Source of the DNA: an uncultured Ruminococcus sp.
GTDB taxonomy: Bacteria > Bacillota > Clostridia > Oscillospirales > Ruminococcaceae
Assembly (NCBI GenBank): GCA_937910385.1
Contig: CALEPT010000184.1
Coordinates: forward strand, 1-5,206
Direction: 5' to 3'
Length of the DNA: 5,206 nucleotides
The notes under the pieces are model-generated. The model did no database searches, had not been told where the DNA came from, and saw only the letters and a program-made list of their open reading frames with translations. Position numbers and translations under genes: made by a program. Shown one piece after another: positions 1 through 5,206 of the stretch; within the stretch, counting starts at the first letter, position 1, and each line of letters opens with the position of its first letter.

Positions 1-1256
1 TCGCCCCAGTTATTATTGTTGAACGGCATATCCACAAGATCCTCGATTATAGTTTTCAGTTTTAGACAGAGTTTTCTGTGAGCCTCATCCATTTTCGGTT
101 CACCGTCATCGTTGCAGCTGATAAACTCGATGTAGTCAATTATTTCTGCAATGTTCATATCTGGAGTTTTTTTCATCTGTCTAAGCATGCAATTGACCGC
201 AATCTTAAGTATCGGCTCCTGATAACTACCGAGCGATTTAGTCATCATTGCGTATATTCGCAAGATGCGCTCCCTTTCCTCCTTGAGTGTCAAACATCCG
301 CAGAGGTCAAGAAGATCAACTGGTATGCCATTTTCGTACACGTTCCAGAAGGCAAAATATTTCTCTCTAAGCTCTCTGCCAATATGCTTGTCGATTTCCT
401 GAGAGGAGAAGCCTCCAGTCTGATCGAATATGATGACAACATCTGTACCCTCAACTACGATTTTCTCAACCGCTCTGTTGACTAATGCAAAGGTCTTTCC
501 AGATCGTGTTGCTCCGAAGTAGACCTCATGGAAGTTATCATCCATGTCTGGATTGAACACATATCCTGCGGCTCGTGTACCGTTTGCGTTATACAGCACA
601 GGCACGAATCCATCAGGATATTCGCCGACGATGAACCAATATTCATTATCAATGATATCATCGACATATGCCTTTGCCTTGGCATTCAGCACTGATCTTG
701 AATATGAATATACTTCCACATCATCAAAAACACCTGCGTTAAACGCAACCTTGAGATTACGCTTGTTGCCGTGCTTGCCTTTGAGCAGTCCTTTTTCGTT
801 AATATGTTTATTCATCCTTACAACACTCCTTGTATTTAATTTTGATATAACAACGTTTTTAACAACGTCATTATCCATATTTATTGATCTATCATTTTCC
901 GCGATAAACGCAGTATAACCATCCGTCATATAGTAAGGCGGTCCGTACTGCTTAGCTATTTTAAGCTCTCCACTAAGAATAGCATCGCTGACAGCCAACT
1001 TGAACTCGCGGCAGATAGCATCGGACATCGTTGATCTCGATGTAGCCTCTGTTCTGAACCAGTGTATGATCGCTTTAAAATCCGATTCTGGAACAACGCC
1101 TAGTCTCTTCAGAATTTGAGCCGTTGCCAACGTCATAAGCATTGAGTCAGTAACTTCAACATTTTTGATGGTGCTGACTATATGACGAGCAGCCTTGATT
1201 CCGTCGTGCACAAGCTGTATTGCTGCATCAGGATTATTATAGATATACTCCTTGAA
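1..1256 (-). CDS. P-loop ATPase (HerA/FtsK/VirD4-like), C-terminal part; runs off left edge
   Basis: Reading the minus strand in the frame that reaches base 5 gives about 418 codons without a stop, and the frame is still open at the window edge. Walker A is GATRSGKT at 515-492. About 25 residues later, VVIIFD at 440-423 is a good Walker B strand, followed by QTGGFSSQEIDKHIG. The spacing and the preceding 'EVYFGATRSGKTFALVNR' resemble the motor domain of HerA, FtsK and VirD4/TraG-type DNA-translocating ATPases; that assignment is by motif only. The 245 residues before Walker A are soluble, with no membrane segment, and I do not recognise a named domain there. The frame has no good start of its own: a TGA lies at 1259-1257, and the first ATG codons (1142, 1136) fall inside conserved-looking sequence without a ribosome site. 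I therefore read this as the continuation of the gene that starts at 1935, reached after two -1 frame changes. Function beyond ATP-driven work on DNA is unknown. It could also be a defence ATPase. Confidence 0.75.
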
Positions 1257-1534
1257 TCAACAATGTAAGTATCACTTATAAGAGGAGATGCGGAGGATAA
1301 TTTCATGCCCTCATTCTTTATACCATCTTCTTGGAACTGCTTTAATACCTCAAGTTGAAATTCTTCCTTTTTATCAAGAAAGAGTTGCTCAACCTTTTTT
1401 TGGGCAATCTCATCAGCTTTATTTTCAATTATTTTATCAAGTTCTTTTGCTTGCTGAGATACAAATTCTATATCGCAACCACAGTCGTAAACAAAATTCC
1501 ATGTACTATCATCCAATTTCTGAAAGAATTGTTT
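1178..1534 (-). pseudogene. Middle segment of the same ATPase gene, frame-shifted on both sides
   Basis: This is the second of three consecutive minus-strand frames that together appear to make one protein. It is open from just after a TAA at 1537-1535 to a TAG at 1180-1178. The genuine part probably spans about 1534 to 1255. It reads KQFFQKLDDSTWNFVYDCG, then a very charged helical stretch (KELDKIIENKADEIAQKK, KKEEFQLEVLKQF) typical of a coiled coil or linker, then SPLISDTYIVDS. After that, reading changes to the frame beginning KEYIYNNPDAA. A TTG at 1516 is the only candidate start and has no convincing ribosome site, so an independent gene is unlikely. A single missing base at each junction (A5 instead of A6 at 1532-1536; AA instead of AAA near 1252) would restore one frame. 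This can be true decay or homopolymer sequencing error. Confidence 0.6.
1249..1259 (-). other. Frame break 2 in the ATPase gene
   Basis: The middle frame reads GAT TCA AGG AGT. The downstream frame reads TC AAG GAG TAT ATC. A TGA in the downstream frame at 1259-1257 fixes the upstream limit. One extra base (for example TCAAAGGAG) would restore continuity into the Walker-containing segment. Confidence 0.5.
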
Positions 1535-1935
1535 TTAACGCATCTCAAAGCTTCTCTGGCAGCTTCACCTATAAACTCACGCAACGGACGTTTAGGAAAC
1601 GCCAAGTCCATCGCCTCTAAAACCTGCACTACATCATCCTTATTCTTAACATAGAGGCTAAACTTACTTTTGCGAGCTGTTGCTATAATTTCATAGTATC
1701 CATCGTCAGTAATACCCATTGAAAGTCTATATGACTTACGCTTGGAATTACCCTTTTCTTCAATTATACTGTCCGTACAGTATTCTGTCAGGGTTTTCAG
1801 AATAAAACCGAGTCCTTCTTTGATATCGTTCGTGTAATTTTCAAAGTGTAACCCATCAATTTCTACGTTTGCCAGATATGTTTTGGTTGCGACCTCAACT
1901 AAATTTGCATCGCCCAGCTTAACAGTTTTTTTCAT
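1468..1935 (-). CDS. N-terminal part of the broken ATPase gene
   Basis: The ATG at 1935 is preceded by AAGGAG (1948-1943) with a 7-base gap and by a consensus promoter, so this is the true 5' end of the ATPase gene. The first ~135 residues (MKKTVKLGDANLVEVATKTY onward) are a soluble mixed alpha/beta domain with alternating strand-like stretches (YRLSMGI, YYEIIATAR, KFSLYVKN) and a following helix (REFIGEAAREALR). I do not recognise the family. Beyond residue ~135 the frame ends in KNNSFRNWMIVHGILFTTVV, a hydrophobic tail that is most likely out-of-frame sequence, because the -1 frame from the AAAAA tract gives a more protein-like continuation. If both shifts are repaired, the protein is at least 645 residues before the window edge, with this domain first, a charged linker second and the P-loop motor third. 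As written, the product would be a 155-residue truncated protein. It follows the ImmA/IrrE gene on the same strand but has its own promoter. Confidence 0.7.
   Translation of the reverse strand: MKKTVKLGDANLVEVATKTYLANVEIDGLHFENYTNDIKEGLGFILKTLTEYCTDSIIEEKGNSKRKSYRLSMGITDDGYYEIIATARKSKFSLYVKNKDDVVQVLEAMDLAFPKRPLREFIGEAAREALRCVKNNSFRNWMIVHGILFTTVVAI
1532..1536 (-). other. Frame break 1 in the ATPase gene (A5 tract)
   Basis: On the minus strand the coding frame reads GCGTTAAAAACAATTC. Adding one A gives GTT AAA AAA CAA TTC TTT and joins the N-terminal frame to the middle frame. The shift must lie between 1536 and 1468, where both frames are open, and the homopolymer is the likeliest place. Confidence 0.55.
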
Positions 1936-1999
1936 AATTAATCTCCTTTATAATAATTATTTGGTAAAGCGTTCTGTAGGAACAACTTACTGTAGCTAT

Positions 2000-2028
2000 A
2001 TTATAATTCGTAAAATAGCAGTTTTCAA
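2000..2028 (-). promoter_or_regulatory. Promoter of the ATPase gene
   Basis: The minus strand has TTGAAA at 2028-2023, a 17-base spacer and TATAAT at 2005-2000. This matches the sigma-70/SigA consensus at 5/6 and 6/6 positions with ideal spacing. The expected start of transcription is near 1993, leaving a leader of about 58 bases before the ATG at 1935. The same hexamers and spacing occur in the promoter of the SLOG-like gene at 4652-4680. A short GTTC-N5-GAAC inverted repeat just downstream may be chance. Confidence 0.8.
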
Positions 2029-2078
2029 TGCGATAACCAAACTTAAAGTTTATAGTGAAATGCCGATAATACGCTAAA

Positions 2079-2110
2079 AACCGTTGCCGGAAAATACGCT
2101 GGCAACGGTT
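2079..2110 (-). terminator. Rho-independent terminator after the ImmA/IrrE gene
   Basis: On the minus strand AACCGTTGCC (2110-2101) and GGCAACGGTT (2088-2079) form a perfect 10-bp stem around a 12-base loop. The second arm runs into TTTTTAG. It lies 42 bases after the ImmA/IrrE stop codon and upstream of the ATPase promoter. This suggests the two genes are separate transcription units, although read-through is possible. Confidence 0.85.
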
Positions 2111-2151
2111 CTTTGAACACTATCTTCAATTGTATAAAACTTGAAGTTATT

Positions 2152-4023
2152 TCACTTCTCTGTTTCGCATGATTTCTTCTTGTGATCAGGCAGTTCCTCT
2201 TGGTTAAAATGCCGAAGGATCTTGTTGCACTCTTCGAGACCTGATTGAGTACAGCTGAACAGGAAGCGATACGCACGGTTCTGCATTGTATCTTCTTCAC
2301 GCACATTGTGACCCGCCTTTTCAAACATATCATAGCACTCTTCTGATTCAAGTTCTAATCCTATACAAAGAGCCATGACATTCTTTTTATTGACATTTTT
2401 AGTTTTTCCCTTATAAATTTTTTCTATTGCTGTTAGGCTTAACCCCGTACGCTCTTTAAGCTCCTTATCATCAATATTCTTTTTTTGCATATAATAGACA
2501 ACGGTATTGGCTAGGCTTTTTTTTAATTTAGAACTGTTAAGCATACCCATGGTGTCATTATACTCTTTTATTAGTTCAACAGTCTTTGAGTTTAATCCTG
2601 TATCCTCTTCACATAATTCAAATGACTCAGTAACGATCTCGTTGTATTCTGGTATCTTGTTCAGGTAAAATGCATTATAATAGTATGACGAATTTGAAGT
2701 TTTCTCATTTCTGAGCCGGAATTTCAATAGGCACTTGCTTGCGTTTTCTCTTGCATATTCAGAAAGAACAAGCCTAATGTCATCTTCATCGGACACTACG
2801 TCAATATACTCAGCATCCAGTCGGCACACCACATACCCGAGATAAACATACCTGCCAGAGTTTATAAGCTCAGCAAAATCTTTATTCTCCCGCCGCAACC
2901 TCTCGTAATTGTCACGGTTAATGGCAAAGGTCTCATTTTCTATTAATGTTCCCCGAGGGAAAGAGAACGGTTGATAAATACATCCGTCAACAATCATAAA
3001 AGTACCATCAACGTCATCATAGCCTAACTGTCTCAGACGATCTTTGGCGACATAGCAGGATACTCCGTAAACCTTCGCAAATCTGATGACACAAGCCTGC
3101 ATCCTGTCACCGATGTTCTCATAGTGAGTAGAAGGATCGGCAGTGATATCGCACATAACTGTATCAGCGGTAGCCGAGGGAATTGCAAGCCTCATAGCAA
3201 GAACATCTGCCTGCCACTCAGATATACAGAGTGCTTTCTGTATATGGGACATGGTTTCATCAAGAGCAACATTTTCTGTTGAAGGATGCATATCAACTTT
3301 CTCTTCTCCCAATAACTGGAGCACTTTTAAGAACCTTCCATGGAACAATGTGTGTACCAATTCGTGAGCAACAGTTATACGAAGTCCACCGTCAAGCTTC
3401 TTTGCATAATTTTCATAATTGACAAGAATTGTGCCATGAGCCGCGCGTATGGTACACACTGCAGTTTTTAGACCAAACTCTGTCTGAACATTCTGAATAA
3501 TCTCAACATCAGACTCAGAAAGAATAACTCGCCCCAGACAGTTGTTCGGAAGAAGTGCAAAATGAATCATTCCTTCTGTGACTAAATGAGGTATAGAGAG
3601 TTTATAGTTTTCAAAATAACCATATTTTGAATAAAAATTATACAAATCGTTTCCGATACGTTCAGCCTCTCCTTCCGTAATATCCGGGAGAATAAACTGA
3701 CTCAGTAAGTTGTCATCAGGAAATGAGTCACCGTTGATGTTTCTGACGCTCATGACATGGATATCCTTGAATCTCTGTTCAATATTACCTCTTACTGTAA
3801 TGATGAATTTGAGAGCATCTGTCTCCTCAACATCAACAGCATTTACAGAAACACCGATCTCAAATTCAGCGTTAAAACATTCATCATCATCAGTACACAC
3901 AAGAGAACGAATGACGGGCTCGGTTAGCTGCATGTCATCATTCAGATGGTGTGAGATAGCATCCTGAATCAGCTGTTTGTGCTCATTCTGAAAGTAATCT
4001 TTTAAGTTCTCATACTGTGCCAT
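2152..4023 (-). CDS. ImmA/IrrE-family zinc metallo-endopeptidase with C-terminal HTH domain
   Basis: The 623-residue product has an HExxH zinc site, HELVH at residues 220-224, set in GGLRITVAHELVHTLFH. A second acidic ligand motif, SEWQADVLAMRLAIP, has E269 as the likely third ligand. Together these are the signature of the ImmA/IrrE (PF06114-type) peptidases, which cleave XRE-type repressors to relieve repression in mobile elements (ImmA/ImmR) or damage responses (IrrE/DdrO). Residues about 1-130 form an N-terminal region with alternating strands and no recognised motif. Residues 130-335 are the peptidase, ending in the usual VSxxVxxxRLxxLG helix. Residues about 340-480 are an unassigned accessory region. 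Residues about 500-565 (NTVVYYMQKKN, ELKERTGLSLTAIEKIYKGK) are a Cro/C1-like helix-turn-helix. It is much longer than stand-alone ImmA (about 170 residues). The ATG start is backed by GAGGAG at 4037-4032 with an 8-base gap. The likely target is the small HTH protein encoded just upstream, or its own HTH; that is inference. Confidence 0.9.
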   Translation of the reverse strand: MAQYENLKDYFQNEHKQLIQDAISHHLNDDMQLTEPVIRSLVCTDDDECFNAEFEIGVSVNAVDVEETDALKFIITVRGNIEQRFKDIHVMSVRNINGDSFPDDNLLSQFILPDITEGEAERIGNDLYNFYSKYGYFENYKLSIPHLVTEGMIHFALLPNNCLGRVILSESDVEIIQNVQTEFGLKTAVCTIRAAHGTILVNYENYAKKLDGGLRITVAHELVHTLFHGRFLKVLQLLGEEKVDMHPSTENVALDETMSHIQKALCISEWQADVLAMRLAIPSATADTVMCDITADPSTHYENIGDRMQACVIRFAKVYGVSCYVAKDRLRQLGYDDVDGTFMIVDGCIYQPFSFPRGTLIENETFAINRDNYERLRRENKDFAELINSGRYVYLGYVVCRLDAEYIDVVSDEDDIRLVLSEYARENASKCLLKFRLRNEKTSNSSYYYNAFYLNKIPEYNEIVTESFELCEEDTGLNSKTVELIKEYNDTMGMLNSSKLKKSLANTVVYYMQKKNIDDKELKERTGLSLTAIEKIYKGKTKNVNKKNVMALCIGLELESEECYDMFEKAGHNVREEDTMQNRAYRFLFSCTQSGLEECNKILRHFNQEELPDHKKKSCETEK

Positions 4024-4089
4024 AGTACTCTCTCCTCAACATGATAAATCATATATCATTCGGATCATAAATCACATTTTCCATAGCAA

Positions 4090-4245
4090 TTACATTTTTT
4101 CAGAAAAATCATTTTCCGATTTCCGCAAAAAAGGCCTCTTTTTGAAGAAATGGCATATCCATTTTTTCAAAAAAACGTAATCGTCTTCAAATTTATCGTT
4201 TTTATCTCTACGCCTCCGCTTCTGCGGGGACGAACTTAAACACAT
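4090..4245 (-). CDS. Possible 51-codon small ORF / leader peptide
   Basis: The ATG at 4245 opens a 51-residue ORF ending in TAA at 4092-4090, inside the leader of the ImmA/IrrE gene. The peptide is strongly basic, with SSPQKRRRRDKNDKF near its start and KKW and FFKKRPFLRK later; it has no signal peptide. The ATG lies only about 6 bases from the predicted transcription start and has no Shine-Dalgarno sequence, so translation would have to be leaderless. An open stretch of this length can arise by chance, and I recognise no family. It could be a regulatory leader peptide or nothing. Confidence 0.25.
   Translation of the reverse strand: MCLSSSPQKRRRRDKNDKFEDDYVFLKKWICHFFKKRPFLRKSENDFSEKM
4139..4173. 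repeat. 15-bp imperfect inverted repeat in the leader
   Basis: TTTTTGAAGAAATGG (4139-4153) and CCATTTTTTCAAAAA (4159-4173) are complementary except for one position, around the loop CATAT. In a plus-strand RNA the odd pair is a G-U wobble; in the minus-strand leader RNA it is an A-C mismatch. It lies midway between promoter and start codon and could be a leader RNA structure or a protein-binding site. Confidence 0.5.
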
Positions 4246-4257
4246 TTTGTTGCTTAA

Positions 4258-4286
4258 ATTATATCACATACAAACTCAGAAGTAAA
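4258..4286 (-). promoter_or_regulatory. Extended -10 promoter of the ImmA/IrrE gene
   Basis: The minus strand has TATAAT at 4263-4258, preceded by TGA to give an extended -10 TGATATAAT. A TTTACT -35 lies 17 bases upstream at 4286-4281. A better TTGACA a little further upstream is spaced 27 bases away, too far to act with this -10. Confidence 0.65.
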
Positions 4287-4322
4287 GAGATGTCAAATAA
4301 AAATAGCTGTATAAAAGCCGAG

Positions 4323-4338
4323 CCGCCCGAGTGGGCGG
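4323..4338 (-). terminator. GC-rich stem-loop, probable second terminator of the HTH gene
   Basis: CCGCCC and GGGCGG pair perfectly around a 4-base loop. On the minus strand the stem is followed by CTCGGCTTTTA, a short T run; on the plus strand there is none. It lies between the HTH gene and the ImmA/IrrE promoter, so it would insulate the two. Confidence 0.5.
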
Positions 4339-4379
4339 TCAGCAATAATATATTTAAAAAATTACATCATAAATCAGAA

Positions 4380-4421
4380 AACCGTCTGTTGTTAGCTGTC
4401 ATCAGCCTTCGTCAGACGGTT
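4380..4421 (-). terminator. Stem-loop overlapping the stop codon of the HTH gene
   Basis: On the minus strand AACCGTCTG (4421-4413) pairs with CAGACGGTT (4388-4380) over 9 bp, then TTCTGATTT follows. The first arm lies in the last codons of the HTH gene and the TGA stop is in the loop, which has its own GCTG/CAGC mini-stem. The T tract is interrupted, so termination may be partial. Confidence 0.6.
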
Positions 4422-4611
4422 CATATTTTATTATGTCCTCGACATTGCAGTCAAGTATCTTGCAGAGGTCATCTATCAGCTGAGTAGTTACGCCCTGATC
4501 ATGTCTCAGACGGTGTATCGTACTGCTACTGATGTTGTGCTTATTTATAAGGGTATAGGTCGAAATGCCTTTTTCCTTCATAGTTTTCCATAATGGCTTG
4601 TATGTTATCAT
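4402..4611 (-). CDS. Small XRE/Cro-type HTH transcriptional regulator
   Basis: The 69-residue product MITYKPLWKTMKEKGISTYT onward is a single helix-turn-helix domain of the Cro/C1-like type (PF13443-like). The first helix contains LWKTMKEKG. The turn and recognition helix are around TLINKHNISSSTIHRLRHDQ. The closing helices contain LIDDLCKILDCNVEDIIKY, the 'L-x-K-I-L-x-C-x-x-x-D-I-I' pattern common in clostridial mobile elements. I chose the ATG at 4611 rather than an upstream ATG at 4647: the domain begins exactly there, GGTGAT sits 6 bases before it, and the upstream codons overlap the -10 element. It is divergent from the SLOG-like gene, and its promoter shares the -35 region with that gene's promoter. 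It most likely represses one or both promoters through the ATAGTC sites; the neighbouring ImmA/IrrE peptidase is a plausible antagonist. Confidence 0.85.
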   Translation of the reverse strand: MITYKPLWKTMKEKGISTYTLINKHNISSSTIHRLRHDQGVTTQLIDDLCKILDCNVEDIIKYEPSDEG

Positions 4612-4629
4612 AAAAATATCACCAATACT

Positions 4630-4658
4630 ATTATAAAATATACTCAACTACTTGAAAA
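4630..4658 (-). promoter_or_regulatory. Promoter of the HTH regulator gene
   Basis: The minus strand carries TTTTCA at 4658-4653, a 17-base spacer and TATAAT at 4635-4630. Transcription would start near 4623, giving a leader of about 12 bases. Its -35 lies on the same bases as the -35 of the divergent plus-strand promoter. Confidence 0.6.
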
Positions 4659-4680
4659 TAGTCGTATTTTAGACTATAAT
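4652..4680 (+). promoter_or_regulatory. Promoter of the SLOG-like gene
   Basis: TTGAAA at 4652-4657, a 17-base spacer and TATAAT at 4675-4680 give a near-perfect SigA promoter. The expected start is near 4687, about 32 bases before the ATG at 4719. The spacer is filled exactly by an inverted repeat (4658-4677). Confidence 0.8.
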
Positions 4681-4691
4681 AGTATATAGTC
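4658..4691. promoter_or_regulatory. Operator candidate: three ATAGTC half-sites in alternating orientation
   Basis: ATAGTC (4658-4663), GACTAT (4672-4677) and ATAGTC (4686-4691) follow each other with 8-base gaps, so the centres are exactly 14 bases apart. The first pair fills the promoter spacer and runs into the -10; the second pair covers the -10 and start region. An inner ACTAT-A-ATAGT palindrome sits at 4673-4683. This arrangement suits repression by a dimeric HTH protein, presumably the one encoded at 4611-4402. Confidence 0.65.
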
Positions 4692-4718
4692 GGAAATATG
4701 ATTATGTTGGAGGTAATT

Positions 4719-5206
4719 ATGACCTGTACAATAGTCTCAATGGGAGAAGAATTAACCTTAGTCTGCAAAAACGAGCATGAAGCGCCATATCCAGAAATAA
4801 AGGCAAGACTTCACGAAAAAATATGGATGCTGTACTGTAAAGGATATGACCGCTTCTGTGTGAACTGTGAGTACGGAGTTCCGTTGTGGTGTGCGGAGAT
4901 AATTATTGCACTGCGCTTGTATAACGATATTGAGCTGAACATTGCTATGCCGTATGAAGAACAGTCTACCAACTGGATAGAAGAATATCGTGATCGCTTT
5001 TTCGCCGTTCACACTGAAGCTGATCATGTTGAGATAATTTCGCCTCATTACACCGAGGAGTGTTATGAACGTGCCGATGAGTACATGATAGATAATTCTG
5101 ACCTACTCTTGATAGTTTGCAAAAAACGTATCGTAACGCATTGCTTGAAATATGCAGCTGATTCAGGCAATGCGTTACGATACGTTTTTTGCAAACTATC
5201 AAGAGT
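4719..5206 (+). CDS. SLOG/DUF1273 (YspA-like) domain protein, cut by window end
   Basis: The ATG at 4719 follows a perfect GGAGG (4709-4713) with a 5-base gap. The frame is open for 162 codons to the window edge. The order of motifs fits the DUF1273/YspA group of the SLOG superfamily: KGYDRF (41-46), a helix CAEIIIALR (58-66), an ELNIAMPYEEQSTNW segment (72-86), then HVEIISPHYTEECYERADEY (103-122) and MIDNSDLLLIV (123-133). SLOG domains are Rossmann-like nucleotide-derivative binders found in signalling and phage-defence systems. An oddity is that the usual glycine-rich TGG-x-x-GFD-x-x-AAE segment here reads VNCEYGVPLWCAE (48-60), so the GG pair and the D are lost. The final ~13 codons (NALRYVFCKLSR) come from the right arm of a perfect inverted repeat and may not belong to the real gene. 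It is driven by its own divergent promoter with the ATAGTC operator. Confidence 0.7.
   Translation, partial: MTCTIVSMGEELTLVCKNEHEAPYPEIKARLHEKIWMLYCKGYDRFCVNCEYGVPLWCAEIIIALRLYNDIELNIAMPYEEQSTNWIEEYRDRFFAVHTEADHVEIISPHYTEECYERADEYMIDNSDLLLIVCKKRIVTHCLKYAADSGNALRYVFCKLSR
5105..5206. repeat. Perfect 40-bp inverted repeat with 22-base loop at the window end
   Basis: 5105-5144 and 5167-5206 are exact reverse complements over 40 bases, and the loop (5145-5166) adds four more pairs after one T-G. The right arm ends at the last base of the window, so the pairing may continue beyond it. The left arm lies in the expected reading of the SLOG-like gene, which makes the right arm look like a turned-back copy. 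Confidence 0.95.

Larger units (their letters stand above)
4024..4250 (-). promoter_or_regulatory. Long AT-rich 5' leader of the ImmA/IrrE gene
   Basis: From the predicted start near 4251 to the ATG at 4023 the leader is about 228 bases. It is A/T-tract rich and contains one small possible ORF, a 15-bp hairpin at 4139-4173 and a small CCGC/GCGG stem around 4214-4229. It matches no riboswitch or T-box motif that I recognise. Confidence 0.5.

Noticed and set aside
78..918. Plus-strand ORFs opposite the ATPase gene
   Set aside because: They lack ribosome sites and have low-complexity compositions, whereas the minus strand carries Walker A/B motifs through the same bases.
1528..1540. Programmed -1 frameshift site at GTTAAAAAC
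   Set aside because: The zero frame reads T AAA AAC, not the X-XXY-YYZ pattern, and re-pairing in the P site would be poor; a lost A explains it more simply. The second break has no slippery sequence at all.
1970..1985. LexA-like box (GTTC-N5-GAAC)
   Set aside because: The Gram-positive SOS box is GAAC-N4-GTTC; here the arms are in the opposite order and the spacing differs.
4024..4250. Riboswitch or T-box in the ImmA/IrrE leader
   Set aside because: No recognisable conserved core, T-box sequence or terminator/antiterminator pair was seen.
4281..4296. TTGACA as the -35 of the ImmA/IrrE promoter
   Set aside because: It is 27 bases from TATAAT; a 17-base partner TTTACT plus an extended -10 fits better.
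4758..5202. Minus-strand ORFs opposite the SLOG-like gene
   Set aside because: They have no ribosome site and no domain sense; the plus frame has GGAGG, a consensus promoter and family motifs.
5105..5206. Palindrome as a Rho-independent terminator or attachment site
   Set aside because: The stem is far too long and perfect, has no T run at its end, and lies inside an open reading frame.

Overview
The window looks like an accessory or mobile region from a Gram-positive, low-to-mid-GC gut Clostridia genome, probably Oscillospiraceae/Ruminococcus-like. This is inferred from AT-rich intergenic DNA, strong AAGGAG/GGAGG ribosome sites, textbook TTGAAA-N17-TATAAT promoters and the protein families present. 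I cannot name a species. No rRNA, tRNA, CRISPR array or IS element was seen.

Layout. Positions 1-1935 (minus strand) hold one large gene that runs off the left edge. It encodes a P-loop ATPase with Walker A GATRSGKT and a hydrophobic Walker B strand ending in D. In this sequence it is split over three reading frames by two -1 shifts, near 1534 and near 1253. Positions 1936-2151 carry its promoter and ribosome site plus a terminator for the gene upstream. Positions 2152-4023 (minus) encode a 623-residue ImmA/IrrE-type zinc metallopeptidase with HELVH at residues 220-224 and a C-terminal helix-turn-helix. Positions 4024-4401 are a 378-base gap. It holds a strong extended -10 promoter, a long AT-rich leader with a possible near-leaderless 51-codon ORF and a hairpin, and terminator-like stems. 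Positions 4402-4611 (minus) encode a 69-residue XRE/Cro-like DNA-binding protein. A divergent control region at 4612-4718 separates it from a SLOG/DUF1273-like protein gene that starts at 4719 on the plus strand and runs off the right edge. The last 102 bases form a perfect 40-bp inverted repeat with a 22-base loop, cut by the window end; this may be a fold-back join.

How it may work together (inference). ImmA/IrrE peptidases usually cut an XRE-type repressor, as in the ImmA-ImmR pair of ICEBs1. Here a small XRE protein lies directly upstream. Three ATAGTC half-sites spaced exactly 14 bases apart cover the plus-strand promoter of the SLOG gene. A repressor-plus-protease switch controlling a SLOG protein, and perhaps the HerA/FtsK/VirD4-type ATPase, is a coherent hypothesis for a conjugative element or defence-type locus. 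It is not proven by this window alone.
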